From: Candidatus Scalindua sp. SCAELEC01
GTDB lineage: Bacteria; Planctomycetota; Brocadiia; Brocadiales; Scalinduaceae
Length of the DNA stretch: 64,000 nt
Assembly: GCA_004282745.1 (NCBI GenBank)
Contig: SHMT01000011.1
Span: 1 to 64,000, forward strand
Direction: 5' to 3'
The notes beneath the pieces are model-generated. The model was not told where the DNA came from, did no database searches, and worked only from the letters and a program-made list of their open reading frames with translations. This document shows, one piece after another, positions 43,698-53,437 of the stretch. Made by a program: the position numbers and the translations under genes. The first letter of the stretch is position 1. The number at the start of each line of letters is the position of its first letter.

Positions 43698-44195
43698 TAC
43701 TCAGGAATTTTGGTTTAGGTGCTTACAAAACCGTAATGACCAACATGTTGTCAATTATTTGCAAAGGTTCGGTTACCAATTACTTGGTGCCCCGCAGTAA
43801 TAAGTACCCGTACTGTTAGCAATACGTTTGCTCGATGTGATAGGCGGAATGTGTTGTCGCAATACATTACAGATCTGTTCTCTACGCTTAAGACGAGAAG
43901 CCAGCCTGCATTTCTTCTTAATTTCCACGGTAGTTAGTGTCTGAACGAAAACCCTCTGTTTGAATGAAAAGTGCCCAGGTACAAGGCGCGTAGCAATTTC
44001 GTAACCGGAACGTACAATTGTACTTGAGGATTTCGAAATTGTTGCAGCAACGTAGTAGGTGGGTAGTTTTCGTTCAAACACTAGTTAGATAAAAGTAGCA
44101 GTCAAGGTAAACGGTCGTGCCTTCAAAGGGTTAATCTGGCGATCCAAATATCGATAAGTATTATTTAAGATACGCCCCCAATTTTTTTCCTAAGT
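43698..44195. other. intergenic region with a MITE-B copy
   Basis: About 500 bases. 43698-43930 has no recognisable gene. 43931-44087 is MITE-B copy 5. The remainder leads into serB, with no clear promoter consensus. Confidence 0.5.
43931..44087. mobile_element. MITE family B, copy 5 (145 bp) with perfect target duplication
   Basis: The element 43937-44081 starts GTGTCTGAACGAAAACCC and ends CGTTCAAACAC. Identical TAGTTA lies on both sides (43931-43936 and 44082-44087). Because TAGTTA differs from the usual TAATTA, this copy shows that the hexamer is a target duplication rather than part of the element. Confidence 0.9.
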
Positions 44196-44222
44196 ATGGG
44201 CGCTAACCCAAGTTTTGAGAAA

Positions 44223-45419
44223 ATGGAAAATAGTGACGATTTAATAGTAATTACGGTTAACGGTCCGGATGCCCCGGGTATTGTTTCGTCAATTATATCA
44301 ATACTTTCAGTAAATGCGGTAAAAATAATTGATATTGAACAGATTGTTATTCGTAAATTGATATTATTGTCTATGATGCTGGACTTAAGAGAGAGTAAGG
44401 GCGGTCAAATATCATTATTAAAAGATTTATTGCTTGAGGCAAGGAGACTGAATGTAGAGCTTGACTTTAAAATAGTGTCAGTTAATGAACACTTACAATA
44501 TGATAAAAATTTTATGTATGCCGTTACCTGCTTAGGAGAGCAAATAACCGCAGATGTACTTGCTCAAATTTCTCATGCAATATATTCTGAAAACGTTAAT
44601 ATTGAAAGAATTACACAACTCGGTCAGGGAGAGTTAAGCTGTATTGAGATGATTGTGAAAACGGACAAAACCATAAACGTTCCTGACATGACCAGGAAGT
44701 TGCTTTCCATAAGCTCTGATTTTGGCGTTGATATTGCTGTTCAAAAAGAGAATATATTTAGGAGATCAAAAAGGCTTGTTGTGATGGATATGGATAGTAC
44801 GCTTATACAGGTTGAAGTTATAGATGAACTGGCAAAAGTCGCTGGTAACGCCGAAGAGGTGAGAGGGATAACCCGTAAGGCAATGAACGGCGAGTTGAGC
44901 TTTAATGAGTCGTTAAACAAACGAGTGGAATTTCTCAGGGGTCTGGATGAAAATATCCTTGATGAAATTTATCATAATATTCCATTCACGCCTGGTGCAA
45001 AAAAACTGGTAAAAATATTAAAAAAACTGGGCTATAAAACTGCTGTAATAAGTGGCGGGTTTACCTTCTTTACCGATCGGTTGAAAAATGAGCTTGGCCT
45101 GGACTATGCCTTTGCCAATAAACTGGAAATAAAAAACGGGAAGTTAACCGGCAAGGTGATTGGAGACATAATCAACGGTGAATTTAAGGCAAAACTTCTT
45201 GAAGAGATAGCGAATAAGGAAAATATCAGTCTGGATCAAGTCGTGGCCATAGGCGACGGAGCAAATGATTTACTCATGCTTGACAAGGCGGGTTTAGGAA
45301 TAGCTTTCAACGCCCACAAGACGGTGAGAGAAAAAGCCGATTATAACATATCACAAAAAAATCTGGATTCTATCATCTACCTTCTGGGTATCAGCGAAAA
45401 AGAGAAAAACACAATTTAA
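44223..45419 (+). CDS. serB: phosphoserine phosphatase with N-terminal ACT domains
   Basis: 398 residues from the ATG at 44223 (an alternative at 44196 would add nine residues). Two ACT domains (about 1-175; LIVITVNGPDAPGIVSSI) may sense serine. The HAD phosphatase part has DMDSTLIQVEVIDELA (nucleophile Asp), ISGGFTFF and AIGDGANDLLML, plus the RKAMNGELSFNESLNKRV substrate cap. It makes serine from phosphoserine. It lies inside the his gene group without tight spacing, flanked by a MITE upstream. Confidence 0.94.
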   Translation: MENSDDLIVITVNGPDAPGIVSSIISILSVNAVKIIDIEQIVIRKLILLSMMLDLRESKGGQISLLKDLLLEARRLNVELDFKIVSVNEHLQYDKNFMYAVTCLGEQITADVLAQISHAIYSENVNIERITQLGQGELSCIEMIVKTDKTINVPDMTRKLLSISSDFGVDIAVQKENIFRRSKRLVVMDMDSTLIQVEVIDELAKVAGNAEEVRGITRKAMNGELSFNESLNKRVEFLRGLDENILDEIYHNIPFTPGAKKLVKILKKLGYKTAVISGGFTFFTDRLKNELGLDYAFANKLEIKNGKLTGKVIGDIINGEFKAKLLEEIANKENISLDQVVAIGDGANDLLMLDKAGLGIAFNAHKTVREKADYNISQKNLDSIIYLLGISEKEKNTI

Positions 45420-45646
45420 TTTTAAATATAGGTGAGATTCGCAAGGTCAAACCTTGAAAGCAGAAAAAACTTCTCAATTCATTGTCTCCGATTCGCTGCA
45501 CAAAACGGGAACGTTGAGCAGCCCGCTCAGCCCTGTTAAACAAAAAAACAATACTTCCAATATTTATGTGACGTGGTATACTGTTTAGAAGCAACAACTT
45601 TGAAAAAGAATTGAGCTAACCACCAGATAGTAGAAACTTTATACGT

Positions 45647-46231
45647 ATGAGAACCGCAAATGTAAAGAGAAAGACACAGGAGACCAGTGTAAGCCTATCG
45701 ATTGATTTGGATGGGAAAGGGAAGCGGTCGATAGCTACCGGCATCGGTTTCTTTGATCACATGCTGGACCTCCTGGCAAAACATGCCCTGTTTGATCTGG
45801 AGATCAAGGCATTGGGAGATATTGAGGTAGATTATCATCATACGGTTGAAGATGTTGGTATCTGTTTAGGCCAGGCAGTAAAGGAGGCTTTGGGGGACAA
45901 AGCTGGGATAACGCGTTTTGCTAATGTCAGCGTTCCAATGCAGGAGGCCCTGGCCAATGTTGCCGTAGACATAAGTGGCCGCTCTGCCCTCGTCTTTCAT
46001 GTGAAATTGAATACTGAAAAGATAGGAGACTTTGATACCGAGTTGATAAAAGAATTTTTAGAGGCGTTTACGGTAAATGCGGGTCTGAATCTTCATGTTG
46101 ACGTTCCGTATGGTGAAAATGCACACCACATATCAGAGGGAATATTCAAAGGTATTGCAAAGGCACTTGACAGGGCCACAAGGATAGACGAGCGATCGGA
46201 CGATATCCCCTCCACAAAGGGGGTACTTTGA
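45647..46231 (+). CDS. hisB: imidazoleglycerol-phosphate dehydratase
   Basis: 194 residues, the monofunctional bacterial/plant form. [26 protein letters not shown] and [12 protein letters not shown] contain the His/Glu ligands of the two Mn sites. The usual VPMDEAL segment reads VPMQEAL, an Asp-to-Gln change. It dehydrates IGP to imidazole acetol phosphate, the substrate of HisC. No SD is visible before the ATG. Confidence 0.95.
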   Translation: MRTANVKRKTQETSVSLSIDLDGKGKRSIATGIGFFDHMLDLLAKHALFDLEIKALGDIEVDYHHTVEDVGICLGQAVKEALGDKAGITRFANVSVPMQEALANVAVDISGRSALVFHVKLNTEKIGDFDTELIKEFLEAFTVNAGLNLHVDVPYGENAHHISEGIFKGIAKALDRATRIDERSDDIPSTKGVL

Positions 46232-46383
46232 TATTAGGCACTTACGGATGTTTTCCGTTATAATTGAAATGGGCTTTTTCGAAAATCTCCACTGTGAGAG
46301 AGTAAGAGCGGCTGTTTCTCGAACGTTACTATGAGAATGCTTACTTGTGCCATAAATGTACGTATTAAATCGAAAGGGATATT

Positions 46384-47601
46384 TTGATACTATATAACAA
46401 ACAGTTTTTGAGACAGAGACATTTGCAACTGATTACGTCTTTCACTTTATGGGTAATTCTCTTGGTTGCCTCTTTCCCTATTGCCTGGTCGGGTGAGCAG
46501 GTTGGCGAGAGTGTTGCGGATCGATCCAGATATTTCGGGGAAAGGGTGGCACCATCGCCCTGGCCGATGCATCGACACGATTTACGCCATACCGGGAGAA
46601 GCCCATACGTAGGCGCTCAGACAAATGCGATAAAATGGACGTTCCAGGCAGGGGCACCCATCTCTTCCTCTCCCGTTATTGGTATGGATGGGACCATCTT
46701 CTTTGGATCGCACGATAAGCACCTCTATGCAATTAACCCTGATGGTTCTCTGAAATGGAAATTTGAGACAGGAGGTGAGGTGGATTCTACTCCTGTAATT
46801 GATGTTGATGGCGTAATCTATTTCGGTTCGTGGGATGAGTATCTGTATGCACTGTTTCCGGATGGTAAACTGAAATGGAAATACAAATCAGACGGAGGCA
46901 TTATCTCATCCCCTGCGATAGGGGATGATGGGACCCTTTACTTTGGATGTTGGGACGACAAGATACATGCGGTTGATTCGAAAGGGAAAAACAAGTGGGT
47001 GTACAAGACGGCTGATCACATATGGTCTTCCCCTGCTATAGGAGATGATGGAATGGTCTATTGCGGGTCTGAAGATTACTATCTGTTTGCCCTTAGGCCT
47101 GATGGCGAGGCTGTCTGGTCATTTGGCACACGCTACCTGCTTGAATCTTCCCCTTCTATAGGAGATGATGGGACTATCTATTTTGGTTCTGAAGATGCTA
47201 ATCTCTTTGCCTTAGATCCAACGGGTAAGCTAAAATGGCAGTTTAAGACGGAATATGATATTGACTCTTCCACTGCCCTGGCCGCTGATGGGACAATTTA
47301 TATTGGATCTGGAGACGGATATTTGTACGCGCTGAATCCAGATGGTAGCATGAAGTGGAGGTTTGAGACAAGATACTCAATAATGTCGTCTCCTGCCGTG
47401 GATGCGAATGGTACTGTGTACGTAGGTTCCCGAGACAAGAAATTCTACGCCATCAATAGCGATGGTACACTGAAGTGGTATATTGAAACAGGTGGAGCCA
47501 TTGAATCATCAGCTTCCATAGATAAGGATGGAACCGTTTATATCGCCTCAACAGATGGCATACTCTACGCAATTGGGGAAAAGTTGGAACTCTTTCCATA
47601 G
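46384..47601 (+). CDS. exported eight-bladed PQQ-like beta-propeller protein
   Basis: 405 residues: a signal peptide (about 1-38, ending AWSG), then eight repeats of about 38-40 residues of the form SSPAIGDDGTIYFGSxDxxLYALxPDGxLKWxF. These are the blades of a PQQ_2-type propeller. The PQQ-dependent dehydrogenase catalytic residues were not identified, so a BamB-like scaffold or structural role is as likely as an enzyme. The start is TTG behind AAGGGAT. It sits between hisB and hisA; the reason is not evident. Confidence 0.8.
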   Translation: MILYNKQFLRQRHLQLITSFTLWVILLVASFPIAWSGEQVGESVADRSRYFGERVAPSPWPMHRHDLRHTGRSPYVGAQTNAIKWTFQAGAPISSSPVIGMDGTIFFGSHDKHLYAINPDGSLKWKFETGGEVDSTPVIDVDGVIYFGSWDEYLYALFPDGKLKWKYKSDGGIISSPAIGDDGTLYFGCWDDKIHAVDSKGKNKWVYKTADHIWSSPAIGDDGMVYCGSEDYYLFALRPDGEAVWSFGTRYLLESSPSIGDDGTIYFGSEDANLFALDPTGKLKWQFKTEYDIDSSTALAADGTIYIGSGDGYLYALNPDGSMKWRFETRYSIMSSPAVDANGTVYVGSRDKKFYAINSDGTLKWYIETGGAIESSASIDKDGTVYIASTDGILYAIGEKLELFP

Positions 47602-47656
47602 ATAACCACTCACCACAAACCCGGTAGGTTTCCCGGATAGAAAGTATAAAATACCC

Positions 47657-48424
47657 ATGAGATTTAGGCCATGCATAGACCTGCGTGAAGGGAGAGTTGT
47701 CCAAATAGTTGGCGGCTCTCTCGAGGAGGGGGACTCAAAGAGATTAAAGACCAATTTTGAGACAAATCGTTCTCCTGCAGATTTTGCGCAGATTTACAAG
47801 GAAGATAATTTTCCAGGTGGCCATGTGATATCACTTGGGCCGGGCAACAAGGAGGCCACACTTTCAGCGTTACATGTGTTCCCTGATGGGTTTCATGTTG
47901 GAGGCGGGATAACGCCTCAAAATGCCGTTATATTTCTTGATGCGGGAGCAAGTCACGTAATTGTCACATCATATGTATTCTCCGATGGAAAGGTCGACAT
48001 GGATAAGCTCCGGTTGCTTCAGAGAACCGTTGGTAAAGATCGATTGGTACTGGACCTGAGTTGTCGAAAGAGAGGATCTGACTTTTGGGTTGTAACCGAC
48101 AGATGGCAAAAGTTTACGAATGTGTCTATCAATCGTGAATTACTCAATCAACTTGCACATTATTGCGACGAATTTCTTGTACATGGGGTTGATGTTGAAG
48201 GGAAAATGGAAGGAATTCAATCAGATCTCATTAAGCTTCTTGGAAAATATTCCCCAATTCCGGTGACATACGCGGGTGGCGTTAGAGCCCTCTCAGACCT
48301 TGCCTTGGTAAAAGAGATTGGTCGGGACCGGGTTGACCTTACTATTGGCAGTGCATTGGATATTTTTGGAGGAAGTATTCCATACCGCAGTGTTGTTGAT
48401 TGGTTTGCTCAGATTACGTGTTAA
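47657..48424 (+). CDS. hisA: ProFAR isomerase, eukaryote-type HisA
   Basis: 255 residues. The family is that of fungal HIS6 and plant HISN3 rather than the ordinary bacterial HisA. Diagnostic segments are RPCIDLREGRVVQIVGGSL, GGHVISLGPGN, HVGGGITPQNA, VIVTSYVF, KDRLVLDLSCRKRG, DEFLVHGVDVEGK, VTYAGGVRALSDL and DLTIGSALDIFGG. It isomerises ProFAR to PRFAR, the fourth step of histidine synthesis. Asp in CIDLR and Asp in VLDLS are the likely acid-base pair. A TATAAAAT stretch lies shortly before the ATG, and no SD is seen. Confidence 0.88.
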   Translation: MRFRPCIDLREGRVVQIVGGSLEEGDSKRLKTNFETNRSPADFAQIYKEDNFPGGHVISLGPGNKEATLSALHVFPDGFHVGGGITPQNAVIFLDAGASHVIVTSYVFSDGKVDMDKLRLLQRTVGKDRLVLDLSCRKRGSDFWVVTDRWQKFTNVSINRELLNQLAHYCDEFLVHGVDVEGKMEGIQSDLIKLLGKYSPIPVTYAGGVRALSDLALVKEIGRDRVDLTIGSALDIFGGSIPYRSVVDWFAQITC

Positions 48425-48438
48425 TGCAGGGATGAGGT

Positions 48439-48469
48439 AAACACAGGGTTTTCGTTCAGACACTAAATA
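48439..48469. mobile_element. MITE family B, solo right end
   Basis: AACACAGGGTTTTCGTTCAG followed by ACAC (48440-48463) equals the outer right end of family B. TAAATA follows (48464-48469), fitting the TANNTA target pattern. The remainder of the element is absent. Confidence 0.65.
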
Positions 48470-48696
48470 GGTATATTGGTAAAACAAAAGGGGAAAGAGG
48501 TGAGTTGCACATTTTTTCAGACATGGATGTTCTGTAATTATGAATAACGACTCTCACTATTCAACGCTTTTTCTTGCAGTTTTTTGTCTGATTCTTAATT
48601 CCCGCACATATCCCCCTCTTCTATTACAATAAAAATTAATATAATTTATGGCCCATAATTCCTTGAACAGTTGTATTTGTTTGTACTGGATCAAGA

Positions 48697-48737
48697 AGGA
48701 GGCAAAAATGAAAGATTGGATTCCTGTCGTTGACATT
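48697..48737 (+). pseudogene. possible decapitated Hsp20-like gene start
   Basis: AGGAGG (48697-48702) is five bases before an ATG (48708). The frame reads MKDWIPVVDI and then enters the antisense of the RND gene exactly at its stop codon. W-x-P-x-V-D-I near the N-terminus is typical of small heat-shock (Hsp20) proteins. The frame continues to 48905, but that part is the shadow of the RND protein. It looks like a gene start left behind after a rearrangement. Ten codons only, so the family call is tentative. Confidence 0.3.
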
Positions 48738-51700
48738 CAAATCACGATCGAAGAATGTTCTTTTGCTCTAAATCTCCACAAACACTTTTTTAGATTGCTT
48801 ATCACCGGAGCAGTGGTTTCTCGCCACATCAGGGCTGCGGGTGTGACAACAAGTGTTAAAACAGTTGAGAAGCTGAGACCAAAAACAATCGCTGTTGAGA
48901 GCTGAACCCACCATTGTGTTGAGGGTGAACCAAAACTGGTTTTACGTGATATAAAATCTATATTCATCTGAAGCACCATAGGCATAAGTCCGATAACCGT
49001 CGTGATCGTAGTCAGCATGACAGGACGGAGTCGTTGTGCCCCTGTGCGCAGGATAATTTCATGGATATCCATGCTATCACCATATTGACGGCGTAAATGA
49101 TCAAACGTATCAATCAGCACGATATTGTTATTCACGATAATTCCGGCCAATGCAATTACTCCGACTCCAGTCATAACAATGCCGAATGGTTGACCGGTCA
49201 CCATCAAACCAATCATCACTCCAATCGTAGACATGATTACGGCCGACAGGATCAAAAATGCACTGTAGAAGCTGTTAAACTGTGTTACCAGAATTATCGC
49301 CATCATAAACAGGGCAACGATAAAGGCTTTTGTCAGAAACGATTGTGAATTACGCTGGTCTTCGTCCTGCCCTTTAAACGTGATTTCTACTTCCGGATCA
49401 AGTTTATCGAGATTATTGTTCAACCATCCTTTTATCTGTTCGACCTTTGCATTAATGTTTATCTCAGGTGGCAAATCGGCCTTTATCGTAACAATTCTCC
49501 TTTGGTCCGAGCGATAGATCACACCAACGGCAGGTTGTGCAGTACGATTAACAAAACTGCTAATTGGAACTGATCCGCCAGTGGTTTCAATACGAACGCG
49601 GTCCAGTTGGTCCAGCGTGCGCTGTCCTGTGTCATGACGAAGTACTATATCTATTTCATCGTCACTGTCATCCGGTCTGTATGCAGCTACTTTCAAACCA
49701 TTTGTTATCATGCGGATATAATAGCCAATAGTAGTTATATCCATCCCGAATTTTGCGGCCTGTGCCCTGTCAACTTCCAGCTCCCATTCGATTCCTGGTA
49801 GGGGTCTTGTATCTTCGATATCCCGAAAATCACCCAGTTCTTCCAGGATACCCAGAACTTGCACCGTTGCCGGTTCCAGCTTCTCCTGAAAGCGAGAGGA
49901 GATTAGAATTTCTACAGCTTTACCGGCTGCTGGGCCATCCTCCTGCTCACGTGTCTCGACATAAATACCCGCCAGACCGCTCGTTCTTTCTCTCATTTCA
50001 TCTAAAATTTTACTTGCCGGTTTGCGTGTATGCCAATCGGTAAATTCGATCTGAATTTGTCCAATTGAGTCCTCTGGTAGATCTGTTCCCTTCTGTTTTG
50101 ATGTTCCAATTCGTGAGTACATAGTCGCAATACCGTCTACTTCAAGGATGAGATCCTCCACCTCTTTGACCAATTTATCCTGTTCGTAAATGGACAGATT
50201 ACCTCTGGCATGAATCAAGACCGATGCAAAGTCCGGTTCAATACTTGGGAAAAACTCAACACCTTTTCCAAATTTCATGTAAGCAAACTGAACACTGACC
50301 AGCAGTGCCAGTGCAATTAGAAGGACTTTTCCAGGACGTTTAAGCGCAACTTCTAACACAGAAAGATACCATCCGGTAAAACCTGTAATGGTATTGAGAT
50401 TTCCCTCTTCCGAAGCAGTTAACATCCGCATCATCTTTGGATTACTGGCTGCACCGGGCTTTCCATACAAAGCTCCCAGTGTAGGAACAAAAACAAGCGC
50501 CATGAGCATGGATGAAGCCAGGACCGCTATCAGAGTAATTGGCATATATTTCATAAACTCACCAACAGTATCAGGCCAGAACAACAGCGGTGCAAATGCG
50601 GCCAATGTTGTTGCGGTTGAAGATATGATTGGCCATGTCATACGCCTTGCCGCTTCAGCATAAGCCTTGTTTCTCGGAATTCCTTCTGACAACCTCCGGT
50701 CCGCGTATTCGGTGACGACAATGGCCCCATCGACCAACATTCCAATTGAAAGGGTAAGGGAAAAAAGAACAACGATGTTGACCGTCAGACCCATTGCGTA
50801 GATAACAAATATACCGGTCAAAAAGGCGCCGGGAATGGCAATCCCTACTAGTGTTGCAGTACGAACACCAAGTGCAAAGACAACTACTATCATCACCAGA
50901 ATAATGGCGCTAATCACGTTATTTTGTAAATCAAGCAGCATTATTTTGATTGTCTCTGACCCGTCCTGTGTGAAAGAGACTTCAACACCTTGAGGCCAAA
51001 ATGCACTCTCCTCCGCGACTACCTTGCGTACCGCTTGTACCGTCTCAATAATGTTCTCACCCGAACGTTTAACCACCTCGATCGCGATAGCCCGCTCTCC
51101 GTGCAAACGTGCAATACTATCAGGATCTTTGAACGTTCGGCGAATCTCCGCGATATCACGTACCTTGATGACGGAATCTTCATTCACACGCAACGGCATG
51201 TTCATGACGTCGTGGACGGTTTCAAAAAGACCCGGTACCTTGATTGCAAAACGTCCGGCTCCGGTATCCAGATTGCCTGCCGCAACTAGACGATTGGAAG
51301 CGGTAAATAAATTCAGAATGTCGTTGCCATTTAATGCATAGCTCTCAAGCAATTCAGGATTTACGAGGATTTCAACAAGCTCTTCTCTATCACCTGCAAT
51401 ATTTACATCCAGCACAGAGGAGATAGCCTCTATCCTGTCTTGTAAATTTTGTGCCAATTTCAACAATGTCCGTTCAGACAAATTGCCAGAGAGTGTGACA
51501 ACCAGAACCGGAAACAGACTGAAATTCACCTCTGTAACGCTCGGTTCCTCAATATCATCCGGCAATTCAGGCCTCCCCTGATCCACGGCTTTTTGTACAT
51601 CATCCATGGCTATATCCTTGTCAAACCCTGCCTGGAATTCCAACAGAACAAAACCTCCACCCTGATACGCGGTAGATCTCATCTCCTTTACGCCCTCAAT

Positions 51701-51913
51701 TGTCGCCAGTTCCTGCTCCATCGGGCGGAGCAACAACCGCTCGGAATCGTCCGGGGATATCCCTTCCAGAGACATGGAGATGTAAATTTGTGGAATATCA
51801 ATATCCGGTGAGGACTCTTTTGCAATATCGATATAAGCATACGTTCCGACAATAAGCAACAAAATCAGTATTGAGAGGACCGTACGACTGTGATGAATAG
51901 CGGCATGAATCAT
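48737..51913 (-). CDS. RND-family efflux permease (HAE1/AcrB-like)
   Basis: 1058 residues with the usual twelve membrane helices and two large periplasmic loops: helix 1 near 10-28, helices 2-6 about 335-470, helix 7 about 530, helices 8-12 about 870-1040. SPDIDIPQIYISMSLEGISPDDSERLLLRPMEQEL is the typical start. In helix 4 the proton-relay pair usually read as VDD is VDG (GMLVDGAIVVTEYADRR), so one Asp is missing. The start codon overlaps the adaptor stop by 4 bases (ATGA). Substrate is unknown and no TolC-type gene lies nearby. Confidence 0.93.
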   Translation of the reverse strand: MIHAAIHHSRTVLSILILLLIVGTYAYIDIAKESSPDIDIPQIYISMSLEGISPDDSERLLLRPMEQELATIEGVKEMRSTAYQGGGFVLLEFQAGFDKDIAMDDVQKAVDQGRPELPDDIEEPSVTEVNFSLFPVLVVTLSGNLSERTLLKLAQNLQDRIEAISSVLDVNIAGDREELVEILVNPELLESYALNGNDILNLFTASNRLVAAGNLDTGAGRFAIKVPGLFETVHDVMNMPLRVNEDSVIKVRDIAEIRRTFKDPDSIARLHGERAIAIEVVKRSGENIIETVQAVRKVVAEESAFWPQGVEVSFTQDGSETIKIMLLDLQNNVISAIILVMIVVVFALGVRTATLVGIAIPGAFLTGIFVIYAMGLTVNIVVLFSLTLSIGMLVDGAIVVTEYADRRLSEGIPRNKAYAEAARRMTWPIISSTATTLAAFAPLLFWPDTVGEFMKYMPITLIAVLASSMLMALVFVPTLGALYGKPGAASNPKMMRMLTASEEGNLNTITGFTGWYLSVLEVALKRPGKVLLIALALLVSVQFAYMKFGKGVEFFPSIEPDFASVLIHARGNLSIYEQDKLVKEVEDLILEVDGIATMYSRIGTSKQKGTDLPEDSIGQIQIEFTDWHTRKPASKILDEMRERTSGLAGIYVETREQEDGPAAGKAVEILISSRFQEKLEPATVQVLGILEELGDFRDIEDTRPLPGIEWELEVDRAQAAKFGMDITTIGYYIRMITNGLKVAAYRPDDSDDEIDIVLRHDTGQRTLDQLDRVRIETTGGSVPISSFVNRTAQPAVGVIYRSDQRRIVTIKADLPPEININAKVEQIKGWLNNNLDKLDPEVEITFKGQDEDQRNSQSFLTKAFIVALFMMAIILVTQFNSFYSAFLILSAVIMSTIGVMIGLMVTGQPFGIVMTGVGVIALAGIIVNNNIVLIDTFDHLRRQYGDSMDIHEIILRTGAQRLRPVMLTTITTVIGLMPMVLQMNIDFISRKTSFGSPSTQWWVQLSTAIVFGLSFSTVLTLVVTPAALMWRETTAPVISNLKKCLWRFRAKEHSSIVI

Positions 51914-52992
51914 AACAGGCCATCTCCGTCCGCCACTATTGGCTGGACTGTCTGGCCGGGGGATACAAAATCCTGTCCCACCGTAATTAACCTTACATTA
52001 TCGGGAAGACCGAGAATCCACATGTGATCCGAGGTATCTGATAAAATTGTTACCGGAACAAATTGTACTCTATTCGGGGTAACTACAATCTTTACCCCGA
52101 TCTGACCGACATCATTCAGTGACAGTACTGAGGGTGAAATTTTATGTGCCTTTTGTTCCTCTACCGAAATCCTGACTTTTGCCGTCAAACCGTCCCTAAT
52201 TGAATAATCAGGATTAGGAGTTGAAATTTCGACACGGAATGTCCTTGTTGCCTGGTCTGCAACGGGGGCAATATAGCTTACGATGCCCGAAACGATATCA
52301 CCATTATAAAACTCTGCGGTTGCTTCATGTCCCAACCTGATACGAGAGATATTGCGTTCCGAAACAAAAACTACCAGATCAATTGTCTCCATATCTACAA
52401 TCGTGAACATCGTGTCACCAACCGAAACATAATCACCCACTTCAATAACTTGATCGAAAATCAAACCTTTAAAAGGTGTTTTAATTTTTATGTTCTCCTG
52501 AGCAATTACAGCCTTAGTCAATAAGGCACGTGCCGTTTCCAGATCAGCAAGGGATCGTGCTAATGTGACCTTTGAATTAAATCCCTTGCCTTCCAATGAC
52601 TTGGCCGCATCATATTCCATTTGTCTTTGCTCACATCGTTGCTTTGCTTCGATTACTTTGGCTTCGCGGTCACTCAATTCAATTCTTGCGATAACTTCAT
52701 GCTCTTCAACACGAGCACCTTTCTCTTTCAGGATCTCACTAATCTGTCCTTTGGTTTTGGCCTTGATTGCAACGGTGCGCGATGCCTTCGTACGCCCTGT
52801 TACAACTATATCATTTGCATATGGCTCTGATGTAATATCCCTGATACGAACCCCTACAACCTTTGTGGTGGAAGCTGTCCCCATCACAGATTCTTTAGCA
52901 CTCCCTCCGGCTCCAGAAAAAAACACACCGGACAAAATCCAAAGCACTGCAACTACAGATATACCAGCAGCTATATATTTTGAAGACTTCAT
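51910..52992 (-). CDS. RND periplasmic adaptor (membrane fusion protein)
   Basis: 360 residues: an N-terminal membrane helix (about 7-28) and a lipoyl/barrel-sandwich hybrid domain split around a short alpha-hairpin (IKAKTKGQISEILKEKGARVEEHEVIARIEL and IKTPFKGLIFDQVIEVGDYVSVGD). Beta-barrel and membrane-proximal domains follow. It bridges the RND pump and an outer-membrane channel. It is co-transcribed with and coupled to the permease by a 4-base overlap. A MITE-B copy lies about 50 bases before its start. Confidence 0.92.
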   Translation of the reverse strand: MKSSKYIAAGISVVAVLWILSGVFFSGAGGSAKESVMGTASTTKVVGVRIRDITSEPYANDIVVTGRTKASRTVAIKAKTKGQISEILKEKGARVEEHEVIARIELSDREAKVIEAKQRCEQRQMEYDAAKSLEGKGFNSKVTLARSLADLETARALLTKAVIAQENIKIKTPFKGLIFDQVIEVGDYVSVGDTMFTIVDMETIDLVVFVSERNISRIRLGHEATAEFYNGDIVSGIVSYIAPVADQATRTFRVEISTPNPDYSIRDGLTAKVRISVEEQKAHKISPSVLSLNDVGQIGVKIVVTPNRVQFVPVTILSDTSDHMWILGLPDNVRLITVGQDFVSPGQTVQPIVADGDGLL

Positions 52993-53033
52993 ATCTCTGA
53001 ATCCTTACACAGTATTCATGTTGTAACAACCAT

Positions 53034-53190
53034 TAATTAGTGTTTGAACGAAAACTACCCATCTACTGCGTTACTGTAACAATTTCGTAATCCTCAAGTA
53101 CAAGGGTACGTTCCGGTTACGAAATTGTTACGCGCCTTGTACCTGGGCAGTTTTGGCTCAAACACAGGGTTTCCGTTCAAGCACTAATTA
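53034..53190. mobile_element. MITE family B, copy 7 (145 bp) with perfect target duplication
   Basis: The element 53040-53184 starts GTGTTTGAACGAAAACTACC. TAATTA flanks both sides (53034-53039 and 53185-53190). It has the nested right end CTCAAACAC plus CGTTCAAGCAC. It lies just upstream of the RND operon. Confidence 0.9.
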
Positions 53191-53347
53191 CTCTATTAAA
53201 TCAATACCATCGCTCTTGAAAAAATGCTTACGTTTTCTTAAAACGTAAAGCGACAGCATCAGGAGAAGTTAAAGATTACAACGATTATTGCCAATATTTC
53301 CCGTTGAATCAAGTCAAATAAATGAATCCATTTAAAAGCAAGGAGTA

Positions 53348-53437
53348 ATGATTTTTTTGAGTACTTCCACTATTCCTTTTTTATTCACCCATATGCTGCG
53401 ACGCTGCTTTGTTGCAGATGAGTACCATCCATACTGA
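53348..53437 (+). CDS. possible 29-residue ORF
   Basis: AAGGAG six bases upstream of an ATG opens a short frame beginning MIFLSTSTIPFLF. No similarity was recognised. Listed because of the SD only. Confidence 0.15.
   Translation: MIFLSTSTIPFLFTHMLRRCFVADEYHPY

Noticed and set aside
48740-48905. Remainder of the plus-strand frame beyond MKDWIPVVDI
   Set aside because: It is antisense to the conserved C-terminus of the RND permease and has no protein-like signature of its own.
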